Shown: piece by piece, positions 6,000 through 13,260 of the stretch
How positions within the stretch are numbered: the stretch's first letter is position 1
How the letters are laid out: the number at the start of each line of letters is the position of its first letter
Origin: DASXMT01 sp035552655
GTDB lineage: Bacteria > Actinomycetota > Acidimicrobiia > Acidimicrobiales > RAAP-2
DNA length: 15,490 bases
Direction: 5' to 3'
NCBI GenBank assembly: GCA_035552655.1
Contig: DASZLD010000163.1
Coordinates: 1-15,490, forward strand
Notes under the pieces: model-generated
Seen by the model: the letters and a program-made list of their open reading frames with translations, nothing else
The model's database searches: none
What the model was told of the DNA's origin: nothing
Translations under genes and position numbers: made by a program

Positions 6000-7623
6000 T
6001 CCCCTGATCCGGCTCCGCGTCGACGGTGCCGACGTCGAGGTACCTGACGACGAATTGTCGCTGCTCGACGTGCTGCGCGAGCGGCTGCAGCTGCGCACCC
6101 CCAAGGACGGGTGCAGCCCCCAGGGTCAATGTGGTTGCTGCACGGTGTGGGTCGACGGCGCCCCCCGGGTCTCCTGTGTGACCCCCATCCGCCGCCTGGC
6201 CGGTCGCGAGGTGACCACGGTCGACGGCTTGCCCGCCGAGCTCCGCCAGCGGTGGGCGGACGCGTTCACCGAGGTCGGCGCCAGCCAGTGCGGGTTCTGC
6301 ACCCCGGGGATCATCATGCGCTTGGCTGCCCTGGACGGCCCGGGCCATGACGGAGCCAGGGCGGTCCCCGAGGCCAAGGTCCACCAGGCCCTGCTGGCCC
6401 ACCTGTGCCGGTGTACCGGCTGGCAGACCGTGGTCGAAGCGGCTCACCTGGCCTTCGAGGGTTCAGGGGGAGTCGACACCCCGCCCCGTGACCTGGTCGC
6501 CGCATCCCGCCGTGCTGCCATCGAGGGGCGATCGTCCCAACGGGTGGGGCCCGAGGTGGCCCTGGGCGCCGGCTCCTTTGCCGATGACACCGCGCCGGTG
6601 GACGCCGCCGTGGCCCTGCCCGACGGTTCGGGCGGCTTCGTTGTCGCTGACACCGTTGCTGATGCCCGGTCGAAGAGCCACAAGGTGCAGGGGCGCCGCA
6701 CCACCATCGAGTTGTCCCATCCGGTGGTGGTGCCCCCCGGCCGCTGGATGCTCACCCTGCAGACCACCTGGGTGGAACCGGCCTATGTGGAGCCGGATGC
6801 CTCCTGGTGCCTCCCCGGTGGTGAGCCGGCATCGCCGTGCGCCAACGGTGGGGCCTTCGGCGGGAAGCGACACTCGCCCCTGCCCGAAGTGGCCCGCGGC
6901 CTGGCCACCGAGCACCAACGGCCCGTCCGCGCCCTGTGGTCCCGGGAAGACGTGGTCCGTCTGGGCCCCAAGCGGCCTCCCGTGGCCGCCGGCATGGCGC
7001 CGGACGGTTCGGGCATCCTGCGGGTGGGGGTGTCCGGCGATGGGTCCGACGTCTGGTGGGAGGAGCTGGTGCGGGCCGTCGGCCGCGTCGCTCCCGGTCT
7101 GTCGGTCGAGCCCTTCCCGGTCGTCGGGCCGCCCGTCTCGGGCGATCCCCGGGGCGCGGGGTGGGCCGAAGCCGCGGTGCTGGCCGCCTGCGCCTCCGTC
7201 GTCGGGTCTTTTGGCCCAGGGCCCCATCGGGATGTGCCCGTCGAGGTCGTGGCCCCCGACGGGGGCCGGGCCGTGGTTACCTGTGGCTCCGACGACGCCA
7301 TCACGGTGTCGGTGGCCGCGGGCCAGGTGCTCGATGACGTCACCCTTCGCTCCTATTGCATCGGCGCTGTCCATCAGGCGCTGGGCTGGGTGCGCAGTGA
7401 GGGGATCGCGCTGGACGGCGTGGGGGCGGTCCATGACCTGACCATCCGCTCGTTCGGGATCATCCCGGCCCGCTCGGTGCCCCCGGTCACCGTCACCATC
7501 GACGGCGACGGCGAGCCGGTGAACGGGTCCGACGCCGTGTTCGCCGCTGCCGCCGCCGCCTGCTGGCTGGCCGACGGCCTGGCTCCCACCTGGCCCACCC
7601 GACGGACGGCGGGAGCCCGGTAG
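5959..7623 (+). CDS. Fused, shortened xanthine dehydrogenase-like protein (two 2Fe-2S domains plus reduced Mo domain)
   Basis: A 554-residue fusion. Residues about 16-90 are a plant-type [2Fe-2S] domain with Cys52, Cys58, Cys61 and Cys73 as likely ligands. Residues about 91-168 are the second helical [2Fe-2S] domain, with CGFC (Cys111, Cys114) and CRC (Cys150, Cys152). From about residue 195 it resembles a molybdenum-hydroxylase large subunit: GAGSFADD (203-210), GGAFGG (297-302), LWSREDVVR (326-334), GAVHQALG and DLTIRSFG, then GEPVNGSD with Glu519 at the position expected for the catalytic Glu. The Mo part is about 360 residues, roughly half the usual size, and there is no FAD domain. No counterparts of the RGFG and GQG cofactor motifs were found. 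The ATG at 5959 is the first start after an in-frame stop, but the conserved part begins near residue 16, so a later non-ATG start such as CTG 6004 is possible. Confidence 0.8.
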   Translation: MPPAPAVAARLSADPLIRLRVDGADVEVPDDELSLLDVLRERLQLRTPKDGCSPQGQCGCCTVWVDGAPRVSCVTPIRRLAGREVTTVDGLPAELRQRWADAFTEVGASQCGFCTPGIIMRLAALDGPGHDGARAVPEAKVHQALLAHLCRCTGWQTVVEAAHLAFEGSGGVDTPPRDLVAASRRAAIEGRSSQRVGPEVALGAGSFADDTAPVDAAVALPDGSGGFVVADTVADARSKSHKVQGRRTTIELSHPVVVPPGRWMLTLQTTWVEPAYVEPDASWCLPGGEPASPCANGGAFGGKRHSPLPEVARGLATEHQRPVRALWSREDVVRLGPKRPPVAAGMAPDGSGILRVGVSGDGSDVWWEELVRAVGRVAPGLSVEPFPVVGPPVSGDPRGAGWAEAAVLAACASVVGSFGPGPHRDVPVEVVAPDGGRAVVTCGSDDAITVSVAAGQVLDDVTLRSYCIGAVHQALGWVRSEGIALDGVGAVHDLTIRSFGIIPARSVPPVTVTIDGDGEPVNGSDAVFAAAAAACWLADGLAPTWPTRRTAGAR

Positions 7624-7684
7624 GGCGCCACGGTCGCCGTGCCGCGGTGGCCCAGAACGTCCTGGCCCCGACTAAGAAAGACGT

Positions 7685-8053
7685 ATGAGCGCGCCCATCG
7701 GCCCCTATTCCCCCATCGTCAGTGTCGGCCCCTGGCTGATCTGTTCGGGCCAGCTGGGCCTGGCCCCGTCCGAGGGGGAGCCACCGACACTGGTCGATGG
7801 CGGCGTGATCCCCCAGCTCCGTCAGGCCCTGGCCAACGCCGCCGCATTGCTCGACGGCGTCGGCGCCGACCTCACCGCCGTGGCCAAGACCACCGTGTTC
7901 CTCACCTCGATGGCCGACTATCCGGCGGTGAACGAGGCCTACGCCGAGTTCTTCGGGCCCCACCGTCCGGCCCGGTCGGTGGTGGCCGTGGCCGGGCTGC
8001 CCATGGGGGCCCTCGTCGAGGTGGAGGTGTGGGCCTACCGGGGCGACGCGTGA
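7685..8053 (+). CDS. ridA: RidA/YjgF/YER057c family protein (Rid deaminase)
   Basis: A 122-residue protein of normal length. It has IGPYSPIV near the N-terminus, SGQLGL, the KTTVFLTSM strand-helix, and the substrate-binding Arg97 in RPARSVV followed by the conserved Glu in VEVEVWA. RidA-type proteins hydrolyse reactive imine/enamine intermediates from PLP enzymes; the conserved Arg suggests an active deaminase. The ATG is preceded by TAAGAA 6 nt upstream, a poor -10 match, and no strong ribosome binding site. The gene is 61 bp after the XDH-like gene and converges on the glnR-like gene with a 34-bp gap in which no clear terminator was found. The exact Rid subfamily was not determined. Confidence 0.85.
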   Translation: MSAPIGPYSPIVSVGPWLICSGQLGLAPSEGEPPTLVDGGVIPQLRQALANAAALLDGVGADLTAVAKTTVFLTSMADYPAVNEAYAEFFGPHRPARSVVAVAGLPMGALVEVEVWAYRGDA

Positions 8054-8087
8054 CCTGAGGGCCACGGACCGGAAGAGGACGCCGGGG

Positions 8088-8768
8088 TCAGGGCGTCCAG
8101 GTCGTCTGTCCGAACCGGTAGCCGACGGAGCGCACGGTCTGGATGAGATGGGCGTGCTCCTCGCCCAACTTGGCCCGAAGTCGGCGCACATGCACGTCCA
8201 CGGTGCGAGCCCCGCCGTAGTACTCGTAACCCCAGACCCGGCTGAGCAGGGTCTCGCGGGTGAACACCTTGCCCGGTCGGCCGGCCAGAAAGCGCAACAG
8301 CTCGTACTCCATGTAGGTGAGGTCCAGGACCCGCCCGGACACGGCAGCCTGGTACGTCTCCAGGTTGAGGACCAGAGGGCCGTGTTCCAACAGGTCGGGG
8401 CGCAGTCCCCGTCCCGTCCGCCAGAAGAGATGGGTGAGCCGGGCGGTCAGCTCGTCCTGATTGACCGGGTCCAGGCACAGGTCATCGAACAGGTCCTCTC
8501 GCAGCTCGAGCGCGCCGAGCTGCGAGGACCGGACCACCATGACTACGGGAGCCAGGGGTACTTCCCGCTTACGGATCTGACGGCACAAGAGCACCGCACC
8601 GGTGGGGTCGTCAACGGCGCTGATCACCGCGCCGGACCAGCCGTCTTCGGGCTCGTCGGCCTCGGCCTGCTCGGGCCGGTTGATGGCCCGCCACGGATAG
8701 CCCCCGCGGTCGAGCACCTCGATGACGGCCAGGGGAGGCGGGTCAGGAAAGCACAGCAATGGTTCCAA
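8088..8768 (-). CDS. glnR: Orphan OmpR-type nitrogen regulator, GlnR-like
   Basis: A 226-residue regulator with a degenerate receiver domain (about residues 1-117) and a winged-helix DNA-binding domain (about 130-220). From memory, the C-terminal part (LDLTYMEYELLRFL, VWGYEYYGGARTVDVHVRRL) closely matches mycobacterial GlnR (Rv0818). The receiver lacks the phospho-acceptor: the usual Asp position reads AVISAVDDP with Ala51, and the Lys of the KPF motif is replaced (DLCLDPV). GlnR is an atypical, phosphorylation-independent regulator of glutamine synthetase and ammonium uptake genes. The TTG start is chosen because AAGGAGG lies 8 nt upstream; the ATG at 8867 would overlap glnA by 64 bp. The gene follows glnA by 35 bp, and a GlnR-like operator lies upstream of the cluster. 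Confidence 0.82.
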   Translation of the reverse strand: MEPLLCFPDPPPLAVIEVLDRGGYPWRAINRPEQAEADEPEDGWSGAVISAVDDPTGAVLLCRQIRKREVPLAPVVMVVRSSQLGALELREDLFDDLCLDPVNQDELTARLTHLFWRTGRGLRPDLLEHGPLVLNLETYQAAVSGRVLDLTYMEYELLRFLAGRPGKVFTRETLLSRVWGYEYYGGARTVDVHVRRLRAKLGEEHAHLIQTVRSVGYRFGQTTWTP

Positions 8769-8776
8769 CTCGCCCT

Positions 8777-8783
8777 CCTCCTT
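8777..8783 (-). promoter_or_regulatory. Ribosome binding site that fixes the glnR TTG start
   Basis: AAGGAGG on the minus strand is followed by 8 nt and a TTG at 8768. It lies in the 35-bp gap between the glnA stop and glnR, and it is the best start signal for this gene. Confidence 0.7.
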
Positions 8784-8803
8784 CGCCTGGTCTCGAGACC
8801 CAA

Positions 8804-10180
8804 TTAGAGCAGGGGTAGATACCGGTCGAGTTCGAACTGGCTGACGTGCGCCTTGTACCCGGCCCATTCCTCCCGCTTGTTACGGATGAACCACTCGAAG
8901 ACGTGATCGCCCAACGTAGTGGCCAACAGCTCGGAGGACTCCATCGCGCTCAGGGCCTCGGACAGGCTGGCCGGAAGGTGGACGATGTTGCCGGCGGCCA
9001 GCTCCTCGGCGGTCAGGTCGAACAGGTTGTCGTGGGCCTCGTCGGGGAGCTTGTAGCCCTCCTCGATGCCCCGGAGCCCGGCAGCCAGGATCACGGCGAA
9101 GGCCAGGTACGGGTTACAGGCGCTGTCCGGTGCCCGGTACTCGATGCGGGTGGACTCGGTCTTGCCCGGTTTCACCACCGGGACCCGGACCAAGGCCGAG
9201 CGGTTGTTGTGGGCCCAGGACACATGGATCGGCGCCTCGTAACCCGAGACCAGCCGCTTGTACGAGTTCACCCACTGGTTGGTCACCGCGGTGATCTCGC
9301 TGGCATGGCGGAGGAGGCCGGCGATGAACTGGTCGGCCACCTCGGAGAGCCCGTGGGGACGGGCCAGGTCGACGAAGGCGTTGGTGTCCCCTTCGAACAG
9401 GGACAGGTGGGTGTGCATCCCCGAGCCCTGCACCCCGGCCAATGGCTTGGGCATGAAGCTGGCGTGGACCCCCTGCTGCCGGGCCATCTCCTTGACCACC
9501 AGCCGCACCGTCATCACCGTGTCGGCCATGGTGAGCGCATCGGTGTAGCGGAGGTCGATCTCGTGCTGGCTGGGGGCGTCCTCGTGCTGGGCGTGCTCCA
9601 CCGGGATGCCCATCTCCTCCAGGGTGATCACGGTGCGCTGGCGGATGTCGCTGGCCCGATCGGCCACCGTCAACTCGAAGTACGAGCCCGAGTCCAGGGT
9701 GCGGGGGGTGTGGGACGGGTCGGCGTCGGCGAAATAGAAGTACTCGATCTCCGGCGCGGCATAGAAGGTGTACCCCAGCTGGCGGGCCCGCTCGAGGGTG
9801 CGGCGGAGGACGTGGCGGGGGTCGCCCTGGAAGGGCGAGCCGTCCAGGTCGAAGATGTCGCAGAACACCCGGGCCACCGCCCCAGCGGGGGCATCCACGT
9901 GCGGTGCGCCCGAGCCCGACAGGGTCCCATGGCTGTGCCAGGGAAGCAGCTGGAAGGTCTTGGCATCGGGACGGGCCAGCACGTCGCTCTCCTGGACGCG
10001 GCTGAACCCGTCGATGGCCGACCCGTCGAACGTCATCCCTTCTTCGAGCGCGTTCTCGAGCTCGGCCGGGGTGATGCTGAAGGTCTTGGGGGTACCCAGC
10101 ACGTCGGTGAACCACAGTTGGACGAAGCGGATACCCCGCTCCTCCACCGTGCGCAGCACGTACTCCTCTTGACTCCTCAT
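8804..10180 (-). CDS. glnA: Glutamine synthetase family protein, type I (GSI-alpha, GlnA2-like)
   Basis: A 458-residue protein covering the whole GSI fold. Visible elements are FDGSAIDGF (51-59), metal-ligand Glu144/Glu146 in PEIEYF, GMHTHLSLF (254-262), NNRSALVRVP (325-334) and the C-terminal CNPYLAFAV. The Tyr that is adenylylated in GSI-beta enzymes is Phe387 (DNLFDL), so adenylylation control is unlikely. Arg61 sits where B. subtilis GSI-alpha has its feedback-sensing Arg62. It closely resembles mycobacterial GlnA2. Members of this group in Streptomyces include gamma-glutamylpolyamine synthetases, so the amine substrate is not certain. Residues about 85-100 form an extra Gly/Pro-rich stretch. 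The ATG has GAGG 6 nt upstream. The gene lies 85 bp after glnII with no clear promoter between them. Confidence 0.88.
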   Translation of the reverse strand: MRSQEEYVLRTVEERGIRFVQLWFTDVLGTPKTFSITPAELENALEEGMTFDGSAIDGFSRVQESDVLARPDAKTFQLLPWHSHGTLSGSGAPHVDAPAGAVARVFCDIFDLDGSPFQGDPRHVLRRTLERARQLGYTFYAAPEIEYFYFADADPSHTPRTLDSGSYFELTVADRASDIRQRTVITLEEMGIPVEHAQHEDAPSQHEIDLRYTDALTMADTVMTVRLVVKEMARQQGVHASFMPKPLAGVQGSGMHTHLSLFEGDTNAFVDLARPHGLSEVADQFIAGLLRHASEITAVTNQWVNSYKRLVSGYEAPIHVSWAHNNRSALVRVPVVKPGKTESTRIEYRAPDSACNPYLAFAVILAAGLRGIEEGYKLPDEAHDNLFDLTAEELAAGNIVHLPASLSEALSAMESSELLATTLGDHVFEWFIRNKREEWAGYKAHVSQFELDRYLPLL

Positions 10181-10265
10181 CGGATACCTCGATGCCGACG
10201 ACCGGCGGGTGCCTGCGTGCCGTTGGTCCGACCGCGGGACAGCCCAGGCTGGCGTAGGGGGTGTC

Positions 10266-11276
10266 TCAGTTCCCTGCCGCCGCTCCGCAGACGGTCTCGG
10301 TGATCAGCCGGGTCACCACATAGGGATCCATGTTGGCGTTGGGCCGACGGTCCTCGATCCAGCCCTTCTTGTTCTTGGCCACGGCCCACGGGATGCGGAT
10401 CGACGCACCCCGATCGGAGGTGCCGTAGCTGAACTCGGTGAAGTGGGCGGTCTCGTGGGCTCCGGTCAGGCGGGACTCGATCCCGATGCCGTAGTTAGCC
10501 ACGTGCTCCTCGACCCTGGTGCCCAGGGCCTCGCACCCGGCGATGATGGCGTCCCAGCCGCCGTCCTCACGCATGGCCTTGGTGGAGAAGTTGGTGTGGG
10601 CCCCGGCCCCGTTCCAGTCGCCCATGATGGGCTTGGGTTCGAGGGTGGCGTAGACACCGAAGTCCTCGGCGATACGGAACAGCAGCCACCGGGCCACCCA
10701 CAGCTGGTCGGCGATGAGCGGGGGGGGCAGGACCCCGACCTGGAACTCCCACTGGCCCATCATCACCTCGGCGTTGGTGCCCTCGATGCCCAGGCCCGCT
10801 TCGATGCAGGCCACGGTGTGGAGCTCGACGATGTCGCGGCCGGGCATCTTGTCCCCACCGACGCCGCAGTAGTACGGCCCCTGGGGAGCGGGGTAGCCGG
10901 TCAAGGGCCACCCCAGGGGACGGCCGTCCTTCAAGAAGGTGTACTCCTGCTCGATCCCGAACACCGGCTCTTGGTCGGCGTACTTCTCGGAGATGGCCAC
11001 GCACTCGGCCCGGGTATTGGTCTCGTGGGGGGTGAAGTCGGTGAGCAGCACCTCGCACATCACCAGCTTGTCGCCGGGATTGCGCAGCGGGTCGTCACAG
11101 ATGAAGACGGGCTGGAGCACGCAGTCGGAGTCGTTGCCCACGGCCTGGTTGGTGCTCGAACCGTCGAAGCCCCAGATGCCCGGCTCCTCGCCGTCCTTGA
11201 CGATCTTCGTCTTGCTGCGGATCAGCGGCGACGGCTTGGTGCCGTCGATCCAGATGTACTCGGCTTGGTAAGGCAC
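10266..11276 (-). CDS. glnII: Glutamine synthetase type II (eukaryotic-like GSII)
   Basis: A 336-residue GSII. Diagnostic elements are WGFDGSSTNQA (35-45), FGIEQEYTFL (106-115), the GQWEFQVG segment (174-181), GDWNGAGAHTN (209-219), and the C-terminal RRPNANMDPYVV. GSII forms ATP-dependent glutamine from glutamate and ammonia; bacterial copies occur in Streptomyces, Frankia and rhizobia, usually beside a GSI. The start is GTG at 11276, 5 nt after AGGAG. As the first gene of a glnII-glnA-glnR cluster, its upstream region carries a GlnR-type operator and two possible promoters. No truncation or missing catalytic residue was noticed. Confidence 0.95.
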   Translation of the reverse strand: MPYQAEYIWIDGTKPSPLIRSKTKIVKDGEEPGIWGFDGSSTNQAVGNDSDCVLQPVFICDDPLRNPGDKLVMCEVLLTDFTPHETNTRAECVAISEKYADQEPVFGIEQEYTFLKDGRPLGWPLTGYPAPQGPYYCGVGGDKMPGRDIVELHTVACIEAGLGIEGTNAEVMMGQWEFQVGVLPPPLIADQLWVARWLLFRIAEDFGVYATLEPKPIMGDWNGAGAHTNFSTKAMREDGGWDAIIAGCEALGTRVEEHVANYGIGIESRLTGAHETAHFTEFSYGTSDRGASIRIPWAVAKNKKGWIEDRRPNANMDPYVVTRLITETVCGAAAGN

Positions 11277-11338
11277 TCCTGCTCCTCTACTGCTCGATGG
11301 GGCTGGCTACTTCGACCAGACCGCACGCTTAGGCAGGG

Positions 11339-11367
11339 ACGTTACTTCCTGTGCCCAGTGATGTAAG
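11339..11367 (-). promoter_or_regulatory. Candidate promoter of the glnII-glnA-glnR cluster
   Basis: On the minus strand CTTACA (11367-11362) is followed by 17 bp and TAACGT (11344-11339), giving a leader of about 55 nt. An alternative is TACGAC (11393-11388), which starts 15 nt after the operator, so the GlnR-type site would replace the -35 element as in activator-dependent promoters. The sequence alone does not decide between them. Confidence 0.4.
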
Positions 11368-11408
11368 AGCGGTCCGGTGTCGTGCCGGTCGTACCCTGGC
11401 AGGTCATC

Positions 11409-11446
11409 GTTTCGCCGCCGTTACCTGATTGTGAATGCTCCGTGAA
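11409..11446 (-). promoter_or_regulatory. Putative GlnR operator (four pentamers in 11-bp phase)
   Basis: On the minus strand the order is TTCAC-n6-TTCAC-n6-GTAAC-n6-GAAAC. The last pair is an exact match to the actinobacterial GlnR consensus GTnAC-n6-GAAAC. The two upstream pentamers keep the same 11-bp phase; TTCAC matches GTnAC at four of five positions. The element is about 133-170 bp upstream of the glnII start and 60-97 bp upstream of the nadE start on the other strand. The encoded GlnR-like protein is the last gene of the adjacent cluster, suggesting autoregulation. Confidence 0.65.
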
Positions 11447-11493
11447 CACTTGGGCCCGCCCGGACCGGTATCGGGCCGATCCGAACCCACCGG

Positions 11494-11499
11494 TAAGCT
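11494..11499 (+). promoter_or_regulatory. -10 box of nadE, leaderless layout
   Basis: TAAGCT ends 6 nt before the ATG at 11506, with no Shine-Dalgarno sequence in between and no clear -35 element. With transcription starting at the ATG, the GlnR-type operator would be centred near -78. Confidence 0.5.
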
Positions 11500-11505
11500 G
11501 GCCCC

Positions 11506-13260
11506 ATGCCCCGACTGCGGCTGGTGGCCTGCCAGCTCAACACGGTCGTGGGCGACCTCGACGGGAACGCTGACTGCATCGTCCGCGCCCTGGCCGACGC
11601 CGAGCGGGCCGGAGGGGATCTGGCCATCTTCCCCGAACTGGCCATCACCGGATATCCGCCCGAGGATCTGCTGAGCAGGCCGGGGTTCATCACCGACAAC
11701 CTGGCCGCCGTCGACCGGGTGGTGGCCGCCACCGGAGCGTGTGCCGCCGTGTTCGGGTTCGTGGACATCGACGAGGAGGGCCGCCTGTTCAACGCGGCCA
11801 CCGTGTGCGTGAACGGCACCATGATGGGGACGTACCACAAGCGCCTGTTGCCCAACTACAGCGTGTTCGACGAGCAGCGCTGGTTCGTCCCGGGCACTGA
11901 GCCCTACTCCCAGTACGTGATCGCCGGGGTGCCGGTGGGCGTCTCGGTGTGCGAGGACATCTGGTTCGCCGGTGGCCCGGTGGCCGATCAGGGTCGAGCC
12001 GGGGCCCAGCTGGTGGTGAACCTCAACGCCTCGCCGTACTCGATCGGGCGTCGGGACGACCGACTGGCCGTGCTGGCCGACCGGGTGGCCGAGTCGGGAT
12101 GCGCCATCGCCTACGTCAACCAGGTGGGCGGTCAGGATGAGCTGGTGTTCGATGGCGCTTCGCTGGTGGTGGGAGCCGGGGGCGAGCTGGTGGCCTCGGC
12201 CGGCCAGTTCGTCGAGGAGGTCATGGTGGTCGACCTCGAGCTCGACGGCGGTGGAGCGAGCCACGTTCACTCGACCGGCACCGCTGTCGAGCAGGTGCCG
12301 GTGAGCACAGTGAGCCGTTCCCCAGATTCCGGCCGGCCCTCGACTGAGGGAGCGGGAACGATCGCCCCCGTGCTCGATCCCGTCCGAGAGGTGTACGAGG
12401 CGCTCGTCCTCGGCACCGGCGACTACGTGCGCAAGAACGGGTTCACCGACGCGGTGATCGGCCTGTCCGGCGGGATCGACTCGTCCCTGGTGGCCGCCAT
12501 CGCCGTCGACGCGCTGGGGGCCGAGCACGTGCACGGGGTGGCCATGCCCTCGCGGTACTCGAGCTCGGGTTCGATTGACGATGCGCTGTCCCTGGCTCAG
12601 AAGTTGGGCATCGACATCGAAACCGCGGCCATCGACGACGCCCACCGGGCCATGGCCGGCCTGATCGGGCCATTGGTCGGTGGGGAACCGCTCGGGCTGA
12701 CCGATGAGAACCTCCAGTCCAGGATCCGCGGCGTCCTGTTGATGGCCCTGTCCAACGCCAACGGGTGGATCGTGCTGACCACCGGCAACAAGAGCGAGAT
12801 GGCCACCGGGTACTCGACCCTGTACGGCGACTCGGCCGGCGGATTCGCCGTCATCAAGGACGTGCCCAAGACGCTCGTCTACCAGTTGTGCCGGGACCGC
12901 AACCGCCGGGCTGGCACCGACCTCATCCCCGAGGCGGTGCTGACCAAGCCGCCCTCGGCCGAGCTCCGGCCCGAGCAGCGCGATGACGAGTCCCTTCCGC
13001 CCTACGACGTGCTCGACCCCGTCCTGGCCGGATACGTCGAGGGGGACAAGTCGGCCGAGAACCTGATCGACGCCGGGTTCGATCCCGACGTGGTCGACCA
13101 GGTCATCCACCTGGTCGACCGGGCCGAGTACAAACGCCGCCAGATGCCACCCGGGGTGCGCATCACGGCCAAGGCCTTCGGCAAGGATCGACGCATGCCC
13201 ATCACCAACCGATACCGGTCGCACGTGGACCGGCCGGCGGAGTCGAGCGCCGGTGCTTGA
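11506..13260 (+). CDS. nadE: Glutamine-dependent NAD+ synthetase
   Basis: A 584-residue two-domain enzyme. The N-terminal nitrilase-fold glutaminase has the Glu44/Lys112/Cys149 triad (FPELAITGYPPEDL, YHKRLLPNYSVFDEQR, VSVCEDIW). It releases ammonia from glutamine for the C-terminal synthetase, whose PP-loop is SGGIDSS (321-327); TTGNKSEMATGYSTLYGD is also present. It converts deamido-NAD+ to NAD+ in the last step of NAD synthesis. The linker at residues about 246-285 is Gly/Ser-rich and looks specific to this protein. The first ATG is used, 6 nt after a TAAGCT box. The gene is divergent from glnII and overlaps the next gene by 8 bp. Confidence 0.96.
   Translation: MPRLRLVACQLNTVVGDLDGNADCIVRALADAERAGGDLAIFPELAITGYPPEDLLSRPGFITDNLAAVDRVVAATGACAAVFGFVDIDEEGRLFNAATVCVNGTMMGTYHKRLLPNYSVFDEQRWFVPGTEPYSQYVIAGVPVGVSVCEDIWFAGGPVADQGRAGAQLVVNLNASPYSIGRRDDRLAVLADRVAESGCAIAYVNQVGGQDELVFDGASLVVGAGGELVASAGQFVEEVMVVDLELDGGGASHVHSTGTAVEQVPVSTVSRSPDSGRPSTEGAGTIAPVLDPVREVYEALVLGTGDYVRKNGFTDAVIGLSGGIDSSLVAAIAVDALGAEHVHGVAMPSRYSSSGSIDDALSLAQKLGIDIETAAIDDAHRAMAGLIGPLVGGEPLGLTDENLQSRIRGVLLMALSNANGWIVLTTGNKSEMATGYSTLYGDSAGGFAVIKDVPKTLVYQLCRDRNRRAGTDLIPEAVLTKPPSAELRPEQRDDESLPPYDVLDPVLAGYVEGDKSAENLIDAGFDPDVVDQVIHLVDRAEYKRRQMPPGVRITAKAFGKDRRMPITNRYRSHVDRPAESSAGA

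Noticed and set aside
8769..8867. Upstream ATG start for the glnR-like gene at 8867
   Set aside because: It would overlap glnA by 64 bp and add 33 residues without conservation; the TTG at 8768 has an AAGGAGG site at good spacing.
8846..10303. 485-codon open frame on the plus strand over glnA
   Set aside because: Antisense shadow of a well-conserved glutamine synthetase; no motif and no start signal.
10209..11366. 385-codon open frame on the plus strand over glnII
   Set aside because: Antisense shadow of GSII; its composition mirrors the reverse of the real gene and it would cover both intergenic regions.
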